Source: Isoetes taiwanensis (Eukaryota > Streptophyta > Lycopodiopsida > Isoetales > Isoetaceae). Taken from it: 64,000 nt of DNA. Below, piece after piece: positions 9,620-20,134 of this stretch. Numbering within the stretch: the stretch's first letter is position 1; every line of letters starts with the position of its first letter. The translations under genes and the position numbers were made by a program. Below the pieces are notes generated by a model, which worked only from the letters and a program-made list of their open reading frames with translations, did no database searches and was not told the DNA's origin. The stretch is taken from positions 104,179 through 168,178 of the forward strand of contig JAJEKV010000500.1 in NCBI GenBank assembly GCA_021234155.1, in the 5' to 3' direction.

Positions 9620-10985
9620 CATTGCAGTGGTGGTGAAAGCGAGGCATAATCCGGTGGAAAGAGCACACGCACATGATCCCAAGCCCGCAACACCCCCATG
9701 GAGAAAGGGGATGCATGTGGAAAAGGCGGAGACCATACAACGATTGCCGAGGGCAACTCCACATACGCGGACTGACTTCCCAAATGCCACACAATGGCGA
9801 AGAGACTGCAACAACAAGCAAGACCGGGAGAAGATGCTCCATCTGCGCAGAATCGCCAAACAAACTTGGAGACCAACACCTTACTATGCGGCCAAAAATC
9901 GAGAATGGCCAAGCCCCCATCCTCACCGGGGGAGACACGCTTCCACCAAGCCACTTTAACAACCGCCCTTCATCATCCCCCCACACACAAAATTTCGAAC
10001 AATCTTATCCAAAGCACGTATCTTACCCGGGGAGCTAGCATCATAGGAGATCTTCGTATACACATGAGTGCTACAAAATGCACCGACTTGGCAATAGTGA
10101 TCCTACACGCCATGGACAACTTGCTACCCTTCCACCGCCAACCCCCCGCAAAATCTCATCCCACACCCTCCCCATGGAAACATCCTCCAAAGGGAATACC
10201 CAATGACTTAGTACACACATTACCTAGAAGCACCTTCCAAGGGAATAGAGCCAAACAAGGGGAGGCTGGAGTCATTTGGGCCCATAATCGAGCACTTACC
10301 CCAATTCAAAAGAATGCCCGAGGCCAAGGAGAAAGTATCCAACAAACCCTTCACATTCCAAAATCCTCTCTTACGCCACCAAGAAGAGGAAAGTGTCATC
10401 GACAAACTGGTTAATAATCTGGCTACCATCCCGCATCCGAAGCCCATCCACCACTCCCTCCTCCGCTGCAGACCAAAACAAGCGAGGCAGGTGCCTCCTC
10501 CCACAATCGTAAACAAAAACGGCCAAAGGGCACCCTGACGCACCCTCTCGCCTAAGGAGAAAAGGCGGAGGGGTTCACCCCACACCACCGTAGCGTGCTG
10601 ACCTATGCAACTTCATATTTGTCAGAAAAGCGTGGACCCAGACCAACGCTAACATCATGGCGGACAAGAACTCCCATCCGGACACTATCGTAAGCTTTGG
10701 GCAAAGTCAAGCTTAAGATAGGCAATGCCTTGACTTTGTTCTTACGGCCCAATAAAGGCCCTCATAAGGCTGCGGCAACATTAGTCAAAATGTTCCTCGG
10801 GGAACAAACCCGGACCCTTACTAATGGAAGAAGTCAACACCGCTTCAACTTCTCTGCCGGGGCTTTTTAATAATCTTGTACCGCGAGGGACAACAAGGAG
10901 ATAGGCCTCCAATCATTAATGGTAGAAGGTCGCTTTAACCTTAGGAATCAAAGGAAATGCATGCGGTATTCAAGATCCTATCCAT
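9620..10985 (-). mobile_element. LINE (non-LTR) reverse transcriptase, truncated and frameshifted
   Basis: Read leftward from 10985, the pieces follow the order of a plant LINE ORF2: LIPKVKRPSTINDWRPISLL (fingers), then a palm segment, then GERVRQGALWPFLFTIVGG (normally VRQGDPLSPLLF), then FVDD in place of the YADD/FADD catalytic box at about 10400 in one frame, then LLDTFSLASGILLNWGKCSI, then WGDDEGRLLKWL and the thumb segment LAILDFWPHSKVLVSKFVW. Several frameshifts and stops make it non-functional. The 5' part and the 3' end are missing; the left side stops at the palindrome cluster. GC-rich composition sets it apart from its flanks. Confidence 0.8.
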
Positions 10986-12704
10986 TTGAGAAGACTGCAG
11001 CAACTCAAGATACACCTGGTACAATTTTGCAGTACGTTTCTGTGCTTTTTAAACTTATGGCCAGCATCACGTAGCAATTTTACAGTTGTAAGTTTTTGTG
11101 ATTTTTCAACTTTGTATGGCCAGCATCATGTAACATTTTTGCAATCTTTTTTGTGCAATGCAAATTTTTGGTGTTTATACAAGAAGGAAACTGTCTTCCA
11201 TACATTTCTTAGAATGTGTTGCACGAGGATGCAGTGCGCACATAATAGTGACATTTTATATAATATGTATCTGTTGCAAGTGGAAGCAAAGTTTGAGCTC
11301 CCTTGCTTCTGCTTATGGTTCCAAGCTGTCTATTTATGAGAGGGAACTTGAATGAGCTTAACTTATGCAATAATTCTCAGTTTGTAGATAGCTTGTAGTC
11401 AGCTCTAAATGCTTCATCCGATCATTTTGCACCTCTACATAGAGCTGTGTAGCGTTTTAAATTTGAATAATTGGACGCCAACTGTATAGCCCAATGTTTA
11501 AACAGTATTTCCTGCCTCAAGCAAACTGCAATACAAGCGTTTAAATTTGAATAATTGATTACCAACATTTAGTATAGTCCAATGTTTAAACGGTGCTTCC
11601 AGCCTCAAGCATACTGCAATACAAGACAGACAGTAAAGGTGATGTGGTAACAAAAAGATATCTCGAAATGGCACCTCGGCTATAAACATGCTACCAATTA
11701 GAGAACCAACAACACAAGCATGCCAATCAACACCACAAGCATGCCAATTAATGCTAGACCTATAGAAAACAAGTAGAAAGGCTCCTTTGGCCCATGGCTT
11801 TATACTTTGAATCCAAAATAGTCAACTGCACGATGTTATTTGAGACACATCCAGCTCTACCAACATGGCTTTTTTACTTTGAATCCAAAACAATATTAGC
11901 TCGGGCACCTCTCTTTCTCTTTTTTTCCGTCACCCTTCCTGTTGGGGAAAATTGGTCTATATAAGACCAATTGTTTGGCAATATTATTGTTCACGAAGAT
12001 ATTAAATTAAAAGTTCACTGCACATAGATGAACCTTCTTATGATAAATGCCAACTTGAACGACAGTATACCTTTCAATTTATCCATTCTGTCAACCTTCA
12101 CCTATTCAATTCAAACAAATGCCTGCATCAAATCATATTCGTATTTACGCCCGGCAATGCATCAAAGCATATTCGTATTTATGCCCGGCAACGCCAGGCA
12201 CCCATTACTAGTTCTTTATTAATAACATATAAGACTCAAATCTGTAAACTTTTTTCTGATCTTTTTACTAATAATTTAACTGATACAATTTTTTTGTCAT
12301 TATCTAGGTTTGAGTAGGAAGTTAAAGAAGGTGACCTTCAAGAACCTAGAGTTCTAGAAGGTACTCGTCCCGGCCATGGCGATGACTTCCATGAACCTAG
12401 AGTTCTAGTAGATGCGCATCCTATTGATCAGGACCATCTTAATAGAGAAGACAGGAATGACATGCAGGGGGTTGAAAATGATACAAACAAGTTATACAAA
12501 TGTGATATAGGTCAGATGGAAGTACTGCACAAGAAGAATGCATTTACATTTGGGGTGTATTATCATTTGGGGTGTTTCAAAAATTTTTTGGACCATTAGA
12601 TGCAAGCATATTCCACAACATATTCCACCTCATCAAATTCCAGCCTTGGAATTCAAATCAAGATGGGGTCAAATCCCTTGTATTTGACTTACTCTTTAGA
12701 GTCG
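10986..12704. other. Gene-free stretch with tandem duplications
   Basis: No gene seen. It holds an 85-bp tandem duplication (11452-11622, beginning GCGTTTTAAATTTG), a short CACAAGCATGCCAAT tandem at 11713-11748, a direct repeat around ACTTTGAATCCAAAA (about 11805 and 11875), and a 34-bp tandem repeat at 12125-12192 (GCATCAAA...CCCGGCAA). Confidence 0.5.
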
Positions 12705-12763
12705 TACTAACCATTGAAAGCCTCAGGTTACAAATACAACCTTTCAAATTTCGGCCAAATAAT
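12705..12763. repeat. 59-bp direct repeat, left copy, flanking the Rep element
   Basis: Aligns without gaps to 15191-15249 at about 84% identity (nine or ten differences in 59). Both copies start TACTRACCATTG and share AGGTTACAAATA and TTTCAAATTTC. The similarity stops sharply on both sides. The two copies enclose the Rep-like gene, its companion ORF, the tandem repeats and the hairpin. Confidence 0.75.
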
Positions 12764-12773
12764 TACAATGAGC

Positions 12774-12792
12774 CTGGGGAGTCGAACCCCAG
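12774..12792 (-). other. tRNA T-arm-like stem-loop
   Basis: On the minus strand CTGGGGTTCGACTCCCCAG forms a six-pair stem with a seven-base loop TTCGACT, the geometry of a tRNA T arm and of a pol III B box. No matching acceptor or anticodon arm is found, so this is not a tRNA gene. Confidence 0.5.
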
Positions 12793-12815
12793 TATAAGTT
12801 CCCACACTCATCCAA

Positions 12816-12853
12816 GCATACCAGGTATCCCACAAGAGGGATCCCTGGTATGC
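12816..12853. other. GC-rich hairpin downstream of the Rep genes
   Basis: Arms GCATACCAGGTATCCC and GGGATCCCTGGTATGC pair over 16 positions with one mismatch around a six-base loop. It lies on the 3' side of the Rep-like gene, between the tandem repeats and the left terminal direct repeat. Rolling-circle elements commonly carry a hairpin near the 3' end, so this may be a terminus or termination signal. Confidence 0.7.
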
Positions 12854-12873
12854 CCAGGGGCCGAAGCCCGCTA

Positions 12874-13230
12874 ACATAGTACACAAGTTAGTCCCATTAT
12901 ATTATTTTATATAATGAAATGTCAATAACAATCCAGCCCATGACACAATTCCCTTAACCGATTTCAGCTTCCTCAGAATTATGAATACGCATTTCCTATA
13001 ACCACCTAACATAGTAGACAAGTTAGTCCCATTACTTTGCACAATGAAATGTCAATAACAATCCAGCCCATAACACAATTCCCTTAACCAATTTCAACTT
13101 CCTCACAAGTATGAATAAGCATTTCCCATAACCAGCAAACCATACCTATAGATTAACCAGTTTCAGCTTCCTCAACAATTATGAATAAGCATTTCCCATA
13201 ACCAGCAAATCATACCTATACATTAATAAC
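12874..13230. repeat. Tandem repeat array (about 135-bp and 70-bp periods)
   Basis: Copies begin ACATAGTACACAAGTTAG (12874) and ACATAGTAGACAAGTTAG (13009). Within them a 70-bp subunit (ATGAATAAGCATTTCCCATA) recurs at 13110 and 13180. The array lies between the companion ORF and the hairpin. Confidence 0.75.
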
Positions 13231-13398
13231 TCAAAAGAAACTTCACAATGTTGAAAGACACTCAACCAGGTGAACGAAGTTGAGCTCCCCAACACGAAGG
13301 TGCTCCTGCAAGCACTACAATACAAATCCAGATCAAGGTTCATGAACTCCACATAGAAATCACAAACTAACAAAACAAGAACGTAGAAATAAATCAGT

Positions 13399-13773
13399 TC
13401 ATAGCCGAGCCACTTGTGCATGCCTAATGACCGCATCTAGTTGCCGTATTTCCTGCACAAGTAATGCCCTTGCAAGGCTCATATGAGAACGTAATATGTG
13501 CAATTCAGAAACAGGCACACCCAAATGCTCCCACTCCACAACAGATATAGCACTATCAATGGACACATAGAACGCTCTAAGCTGCCGCCTAAGCAAGCGC
13601 AGAGATGCCGCAATCCTATGCGCCTCAATCCCAACCTGGATAACATTATTCACAAACTCCTGAGCGAAAAATGCCGCCTCAGGTTCAGTTGAAAACACAA
13701 CAGGGTCGGGATGGGATGCCTCTACAGCAGATGAAATGAAAGATTCAGGCAAGGACACAACAGGTTGCTCCAT
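13399..13773 (-). CDS. Companion ORF of the Rep element, helical protein of 124 residues
   Basis: Starts at a true ATG 107 bases downstream of the Rep-like frame's stop and on the same strand. The protein is Ala/Leu/Arg-rich and predicted mostly helical (EAHRIAASLRLLRRQLRAFY, MSLARALLVQEIRQLDAVIR), without a signal peptide or known motif. The frame is uninterrupted. I do not recognise a family. Its place right behind the Rep gene, inside the same direct repeats, suggests it belongs to the same element, perhaps as a DNA- or Rep-binding partner; that is inference. Confidence 0.5.
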   Translation of the reverse strand: MEQPVVSLPESFISSAVEASHPDPVVFSTEPEAAFFAQEFVNNVIQVGIEAHRIAASLRLLRRQLRAFYVSIDSAISVVEWEHLGVPVSELHILRSHMSLARALLVQEIRQLDAVIRHAQVARL

Positions 13774-13880
13774 GCCAACAACTGGTTCCGATCAGTCTCC
13801 ATAACTCCTGCAACTATAAAACAAACAAAAGCATGAAAACAAGGAAACCCAACTGTACAACCAACACCCAAGCACGTTCA

Positions 13881-14723
13881 TCAGCCAACAGCCATGGTAT
13901 GATCACCCTTGTGCACAGGGATGCAATCTACACCAGGCTCAAGTATCACAACATCAGGACTGTCTGCACTATAAGAAGGATCATGAATGTCCTCGAAGTT
14001 GTTATTATCTTCCTCATCAACAGGAATAGCATCATCCCAATACCGCCTCCGTCCAGGCCCATTCCTTTCCACAGGTACAAAACCTGCTAGCAAGCCAAAC
14101 AGGATGGTTCTCATATCCGACGGCATGCAGTGACTAGGATTGAGCAACACTCTCCATGCAGCACGGACACGGTGCTCATTGATATGGGCAGTGTTTGAAG
14201 GGATAATCCAGGAACTAGACAAGGTAAATTTTCTAGAGCGAATCATCCTGGCCAACGTATACAGCAAACTAGCAGTCAATCTACGGTTCCCATGGTAATT
14301 CACAAAATGTGCAGCTCGATTCAACAGGTTTTTTTTATCAAGCACAACTAAATTTTTCGTGTCACCAGCTTCCCATCTCAAATATAAATCTTTTCCTTTC
14401 TCAGTAGAAGCCTCACTCACATTATGAAGATGGCAAACATAATGAACTTTTCCAACATCCTTCATACAGTACCCAATCATGCCTTCAAAACAATGAAGGC
14501 GAGTGCTTTTAAGCGCTTTGCATACCAATATCACACCAGGAGGCTTTGAAACCCAATTGAAATCTCTTTTTATGGCATCATTCATGGCCCTGGGACTCTT
14601 GAACCGGGCTCTAAAAACAGCCTGGCAATGCAAGTGATCTACACTAGCACCACGCTCCATGGCCACAGCTCCAGCCACACACCTCCGATTGCAAAACCCT
14701 ACAAGAGCATCATAAAAACTCAT
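13881..14723 (-). CDS. Rep-like HUH-type rolling-circle endonuclease, 5' end frameshifted
   Basis: The first ATG in the frame is at 14723; the open frame extends a few codons further up to 14759. Two motifs in the right order and spacing mark a rolling-circle Rep: HLHCQ, about 22 residues into a segment reading GAVAMERGASVDHLH (HUH motif II type), and GYCMKD some 52 residues later (motif III, Tyr-x-x-Lys, the Tyr being the nicking residue). No Walker A or helicase motif follows. The C-terminal 190 residues are basic, then acidic (VDEEDNNNFEDIHD). Motif I is not in this frame; a plausible upstream continuation (MLVVPLGRDWSAIDGV) is in another frame at about 14755-14820, implying one frameshift. 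It would nick and rejoin single-stranded DNA at an element end. It could derive from a helicase-free HUH transposon (replitron-like) or from an old ssDNA-replicon insertion; the transposon reading fits the flanks better. Confidence 0.55.
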   Translation of the reverse strand: MSFYDALVGFCNRRCVAGAVAMERGASVDHLHCQAVFRARFKSPRAMNDAIKRDFNWVSKPPGVILVCKALKSTRLHCFEGMIGYCMKDVGKVHYVCHLHNVSEASTEKGKDLYLRWEAGDTKNLVVLDKKNLLNRAAHFVNYHGNRRLTASLLYTLARMIRSRKFTLSSSWIIPSNTAHINEHRVRAAWRVLLNPSHCMPSDMRTILFGLLAGFVPVERNGPGRRRYWDDAIPVDEEDNNNFEDIHDPSYSADSPDVVILEPGVDCIPVHKGDHTMAVG

Positions 14724-14754
14724 GGGCACATCTTGATGGGCAGGCAACCTAAGG

Positions 14755-14946
14755 TCACACTCCGTCTATGGCACTCCAATCACGCCCAAGAGGAACAACT
14801 AGCATGTCCCCGGTCTCCGCGCTCGAGAATCCGGAGGGACCGATGTTTAAACAACTTTCGAGGAAGAGGATTTGAGCAAGCAACACCCTTCCTTTCTTCC
14901 TCTTCAAAGACATTATAAACAAAACAACGAGGAGATAAGGCGACAC
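14755..14946 (-). pseudogene. Likely N-terminal part of the Rep-like protein, shifted frame
   Basis: This open stretch ends GDMLVVPLGRDWSAIDGV, and the Rep-like frame resumes within a few bases with LRLPAHQDVPMSFYDAL. The amino-acid flow suggests one protein broken by a single indel near 14755. The upstream 40 residues are not recognisable. Whether the break is real or a sequencing error cannot be told from one copy. Confidence 0.35.
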
Positions 14947-15190
14947 CTCGTGAAATCCCCTTGCACAAGGCAGGGGGCTCTCAGAACCATAACCCAGACC
15001 CTCCTTATCCTATGCCCAAAACAGAAAGAAGCCCACAACCAAGACACATAACTGCCGCCACCCTCGCCATCTCCGCCATCTATGGAGCAGACCACGTGAG
15101 GACTAACACTTCCGGCCAACCGAGCAACAGATGCCCGCCTTTTTCACAGTGCCACCGTCACCTCCTACCCTTTTTCCATACGAATGCCAA

Positions 15191-15249
15191 TACTGACCAT
15201 TGCAAACCTTAGGTTACAAATATATGCTTTCAAATTTCAGCCACATAAT
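15191..15249. repeat. 59-bp direct repeat, right copy, flanking the Rep element
   Basis: Partner of 12705-12763 in the same orientation. The two define a unit of about 2.5 kb. They could be terminal direct repeats of the element or the edges of a host repeat split by the insertion. Confidence 0.75.
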
Positions 15250-17336
15250 ATAGCTAATCCATCCCTTCATAGGATGCTATTGATGTTAAACGTTAATGGT
15301 CAGAAAGGGCAAATGCTTATCAAGATATGATGCCGATCAAGATAGGAACAAGGCATATATTTCTTCGTCCTCGGGTTGCTGTACGAACAAATATCTCTGA
15401 TATGTTGTAACAACTTGTGCTATAATATTATGGAAGTAAAATGTCTATAGATCATGGTATCTGATGAAGTCAGATCTATAAATATAAGTAAGCTATTTCC
15501 TTTTCCAATTTTATTTATGTTTCGCAATGTATCACCATTATATTCTTGCAAAAGGAATAATGATTTTTTTTCCAAATGGCACATATATTATAAAGAAATA
15601 ATATCAAAATTGTACCGCTAAATTAAAAAATAGGAAGTGGGATTTTTTCAAATAAATTGCATAGGTCTTGTGTATTGATCTATAGTCATTTCCAGGCTGC
15701 TCAAAATTGCTGGAAACATGCCTCTTTATTGAATCACTCCCACAAACATAGGGGTAGTCATGGAAAGAGACTGCTAGAAACATGCCTCTTTATTGAATCA
15801 TTCCCCCAAATATAGGGGAAGTAAGAGAGAGAAATGTTCACGGCGGCCTTGGCCGTCGCAGTAAATTTCTTGTATTTTTATAATTTTTGGGTTGCCTCTA
15901 GGGGGGAAATCCCATGTTTGTGTGGGTTTTCGGCATATTCTTGATCTATGCCAGTATATTCCTAGAATATGCGAAAAACTGCTACAAACTTGCCCTCTTG
16001 CCCCGAAAGCTGGCCGGGGGCCGTTGTTCGGCTGTCTAACCCGGCTGTGTATTTACTTTTGTCAAAAGCGTGCAATCACAAGAAGGAGAAGCGTGCCCAT
16101 GCCCAGCTGCTTTCATACCACGTTTCTTCACGCCGGACTAGCAACCAGTAAGTTTCTCGCATCGAGTTTTACTGTATTATAGAATCTGCTTCTTCATTCT
16201 TAGATTTTAGAAAATAATATCGTCTGAAAAAAGGAAACAATTACGCTTACGGTCTTGTATAAACGGAAGCTTGACCTCAAAACTAATTGACCATGCACAT
16301 TTGAAGCACCTTGGAATGTTCTTGTGGGATGCAAAGAACATGCATAAGTAGTCTCCAACCTCCACATAGGATAAGGTTAGCCTTGGACAGCCAAATGTTA
16401 GACTAAATGTGATTTAGGCTCAAACCTCAGAGGGACATAGCCAAATGAAACTATATCATTTCTAGAACCAGAAGTCATGCAGTTCGCAAGCTGCTAGCAC
16501 GTTTTCTTCTTGTAGACTGAGCTAATAAACTTATTCACTCAGAAACTATGTCTAGACTCTATCCTAATCGAGACTATGCCTAGCTAGAATTATTTGGCTC
16601 TTGAAGCACAAGAATTCATTGTAATATTACCTAGCTGAATGCATGTTTGGTATTGCATGAATGCATAAGAATCTCCTGTTGCCCACAGGCAAGTAAGCAT
16701 ACCTAGATGCCAAACAAACTACCTAGCGTGAACAAAAAGAAAACTGCATTTCAATATTACATGTGCAAGAGCTATTGTAGATGGAATTCATTGCTGCTTC
16801 AGCTCAATGCCACAAACAACAAAATGGGCTATTCGGGCTTGTAGTCTACATGCTGGTATGATGAAAGTGATGGAATCCTAAGGCTTGTTAGAGGGAATTG
16901 GTCTGTAGACAATGAGGAAGCGTCCTTGTTGTGCATCTGGCAAAGTTGCATAGAGATAGATAGTTTTAACAATTAAAAGCTGAAACAATCAGCACACTGG
17001 AGTAGTTAAATGATTCACTTGTATTTCTGGTCATTAGGTTTTAGGGCAAGTTGATCCTTGAAATAGCTTTCATCCTTGAAATAGCTGCAAAATAACAAGC
17101 TGCAGTGCATGGCGGTGGAGCTTTATGCACAAGCTGGAATCTCTGTCCCAGGTTCAGATAAAGCAGAAAACGCATATGTAGCAAACAAGATGAAGGAAAG
17201 CGACTTTCTGATTGTTGAATTTCTATATATTGCATTCTAGGAGTTATAAGCTCGAGTTTTCCTTAGAATATATTTGGTGGTCTTTTCTTGTTGCCAGAAA
17301 CGTTGTGGTCTTGGTGAAAGTAATGGTTGTAGATTT
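15250..17336. other. Gene-free stretch with a tandem duplication
   Basis: Contains a diverged tandem duplication at 15709-15822 (CATGCCTCTTTATTGAATCA in both copies, period about 63). 15840-16160 has a few GC-richer exon-like words but no convincing frame. The rest is AT-rich with nothing assignable. Confidence 0.4.
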
Positions 17337-17489
17337 TCTGATATTGAAGGTAAAGAGTATTTGGACGTGATGCAAGAATAGTTGTTTAATGTATGTATTT
17401 GTCATTTGCAGGCTGTGTCCTCTTTACAAACTCAGGGACTGAGGCAAATCTGGTCTAGGGCGAACAGGAAGATTGTGGACTTATGAAGC

Positions 17490-17870
17490 ATTGATGGATA
17501 TCCAAAGATGTTATCCAACAGGCTCAAACAGGAAACTGGAAAAACTGTAAGTTTATGTTCTGGAGTTTTTGCAACAATTGGACTATGACCTGGTTGATTG
17601 CCAGGCATTAGTGCTTGCTTCTACTAGAGGGCTTGCCCAACACGTTGAGAAAGTTATGCGAGCACTTAGTGATTACTTGCAAGTGAAGGTACATGCTTGT
17701 GTTGGTGGAACAGATGTACACCAGGATCAACGTACATTGCAAAGTGGAGTTCATGTAGTTGTTGGAACTCCTAGGAGGGTGTATGATATTCTTAGACCAC
17801 GCGCTCTTCGTCCTGAGTATTTAAAATTTTTGCTTTAAATGAGGTTGATGAATATGTAGCAAAATAACAG
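17490..17870 (+). pseudogene. eIF4A DEAD-box helicase pseudogene fragment
   Basis: DVIQQAQTG-type motif I at about 17508-17545 is frameshifted by one extra A. It is followed in frame by [20 protein letters not shown] (motif Ia PTRELA changed to STRGLA) and [20 protein letters not shown], then [21 protein letters not shown] (motif Ib TPGR changed to TPRR). Just after this a frameshift and stop replace the DEAD box (a trace remains as DE-VDEYV). eIF4A unwinds mRNA for cap-dependent translation. The coding pieces are contiguous without introns, so this looks like a truncated retrocopy placed within the aminotransferase pseudogene. Confidence 0.8.
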
Positions 17871-17980
17871 GGGGTTCCAGGGGGATTTGATATAGATAAA
17901 ATTCTTGAAACCATAGACCATATCCCTAAAACAATTCAATGGGTTATTATAAAAAAAAACATAGATTTAAGATAAAAAAT

Positions 17981-18120
17981 AGTCACATTAGCTCACTGGT
18001 TAGATTGGTTAAAGTAGTCTTATGAGGACATTGAGTTATTTTGGTAGAGGTTCGAATCCCCGTATTTCATATTCTAAAAGCTTAAGCTTAAACGTATAGA
18101 GGCTCGATATACCATCAAAA
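17981..18120 (+). mobile_element. tRNA-derived SINE-like element
   Basis: A box TTAGCTCACTGG at 17988-17999 and B box GGTTCGAATCC at 18049-18059 lie about 50 bases apart, the spacing of an internal pol III promoter. No full cloverleaf can be folded, so it is a SINE head or tRNA pseudogene. The 3' end and target duplication are not clear. Confidence 0.45.
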
Positions 18121-18790
18121 CCTTAGGGAAACTTCGTTATCGACATCTTAAAATCATAAGTCCCCAATCATAGTGAGCATAATCGAAGCGAGAGGTGTCG
18201 AGGCTCCAACTTCTGATGCGGGCCGTCGGATTGGTGAATCCGGACGGCGTGGTAATCGGGGTGCACCTCGTTTAGAATATGTAGGTAAATTTAATGCAAT
18301 TGTTGATTGTTGTCACCTTGATGACTGAATATACAAGTTGGTCTTCTTGACAAGCCTGATTCATTGTCTATTTCTTTGAAACAACTTTTGAAAAGCGAAT
18401 AGTTCCTTTCTGCAATTATTATGAATCCTAGCAAAACCCCTTGCAGGTGGCTTAGCTATTGGGACTGTAATGTGGTGGCTGTTGCAATCAATACAGGGGA
18501 CCATGGTAGCATATTTGCAGGCAGTCCACTTCTTTGTAAGGCTGCATTAGTTGTGCTGGAACACCTTCAAAAGCTTGGCGTTTTTGGTGAGAAAGGCAAT
18601 ACCTTTATGATCTTTTGAAAACTAAAATGGTCAACAATTTACATGTGAAGGAGATACGACCAGCAGACCTTATTGGTATTTTGATTAGCCACTGTAGCTG
18701 CACCATTTGTGAGAGCTGCACAAAAATGCAGGGCAGGTAAAGGTGACGTGGCTAGGCTTGCACCACCTCTAGTTATTCCAGATTGGAATC

Positions 18791-20134
18791 CATCAAATAC
18801 TTAAATGTAGTACCTGATTACGGGACTTTGCAAATCGAGGTATTATCATGCTTTGTAATTTTGTCAAAAGCCTTGAACTGGGTGGGAAATGGTCAGAACT
18901 GTTACAGGTCTCTATTATCTGGAAATGATAGGATGACTTATAAATTTTAGCATGGCCTGATAATATATGTGTCTGCAGGGTCTTCATCCCAATGGGTATT
19001 TGGAGCGATCTGTTTCAGCCATTCACCAAGTCTTCCTTCAGAAGTAATTGGATAGTATAGACAATTATTTGTTTTGTTACACAAGTTTCAGACAATATTC
19101 AATGGGGTATAAATTCTTTGCACTGTCACATGACTTTGTAGGCAGCACTTCTTTCTTGGCTGTCTGGTGCTACTTGTATGTACAATTCTGCTTTTGGGAA
19201 TGCAAAAGCAAATGCTGCACAGGGTGAAGAATGATTAAGACAGTGCTTTTATATTGGACTTTTCCATGTTTCTGTTTATGATAGTTTTATTGCTGGATCG
19301 AACAGCTTGTGACGTATTTTGGTGTATCTATAAATTAGCATGAGCCATTCCATGATCATGGCAGTCTTGTTTCTTAAAACTCAACCAGTGAAACCTTAGA
19401 CTTAGGCTGAATGTGAACTTTCTTTGGTCTGCCCCATTGATTCCCATGCTTTTCATACTTTACCATAGTAACTGCTTAGACTTGGATGTATCTATTTATC
19501 ATCACAAGAAGCGAAGAGAATGGTTGCAAGAAAAATATTAGCCTACTTGAAAAAGGACAACATTTGCAAATAAGCACTACTTGAATTGTTGAGTCAGCTA
19601 CACAATTATAGTTCATGCACATTTCTACTAATTCACATTTTTGACAAAGCTCCATGCAATTATGCAAAAACTCACGCATAACAAACCAAAGACAGATTTA
19701 AATGAGTCTGCACTATCTTCCATATGTATATCCATGTCATCTTCAGAGTCTATGCCATGCAAGCAATTCGTTGTTTTGTAACAAACAAACGTCCTTAACT
19801 AGTGAATTCTAGAGCCACAATAATAAGGAACTCCAAATGTGTAAAAATAAAACAATAGCAAGTGCTTAATTTATTAAACCATGTTTTAAGCACACAGATG
19901 CGTTAAAGGACAAGACCCTAAATCAATAGCTCTGCAGGACAGCTACACATCATGGAGCTTTCATCATGAAGCTTTCAGTAAAAGGAGCCATGCAAAAGCT
20001 TTGTTTATGTTACTTCTCTGACATTAGTGCTTAAGCACATTGTAGATAGTGTATATATTGTGCCACCAAGCACGTGAAAATTATAGCGCTCAAATGCTCT
20101 ATTGAACTTGAACTTGCATATTTAAAATGCTTTA
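18791..20134. other. Gene-free stretch
   Basis: AT-rich sequence. A few words near 18979-19050 and 19140-19230 could be further aminotransferase intron or exon remains, but I cannot support them. Nothing else seen. Confidence 0.4.

Larger units (their letters stand above)
17337..18790 (+). pseudogene. Acetylornithine aminotransferase pseudogene (interrupted)
   Basis: Exon-sized pieces match this plastid arginine-biosynthesis, PLP-dependent class III aminotransferase in order. 17337-17380 reads DIEGKEYLDV. 17412-17456 follows an intact TTTGCAG acceptor and reads LFTNSGTEAN (the family's TNSGTEAN motif). 18427-18618 carries, across a frameshift, KPLAGGLAIG and then AINTGDHGSIFAGSPLLCKA (the GDHGSTFAGNPL motif). 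18618-18790 gives KTKMVNNLHVKEIR and, in another frame, AGKGDVARLAPPLVIP (the C-terminal GKGNVVRLVPPL motif). Introns are retained, so it is a decayed genomic copy, not a retrocopy. The PLP-lysine exon and others are missing or replaced by an eIF4A fragment and a SINE-like insert. Stops and frameshifts exclude function. Confidence 0.75.

Noticed and set aside
9627-10414. Plus-strand coding frames of 110-206 codons
   Set aside because: They are antisense shadows of the LINE reverse transcriptase on the minus strand.
12774-12853. tRNA gene on the minus strand
   Set aside because: Only a T-arm-like stem-loop is present. No acceptor, D or anticodon arm pairs at the needed spacing; the neighbouring long hairpin occupies that place.
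13881-14747. Geminivirus-type Rep integrated in the genome
   Set aside because: Geminivirus Reps carry a helicase with a Walker A after motif III, which is absent here, and the repeats, hairpin position and companion ORF fit a transposon better. I cannot fully exclude an old ssDNA replicon origin.
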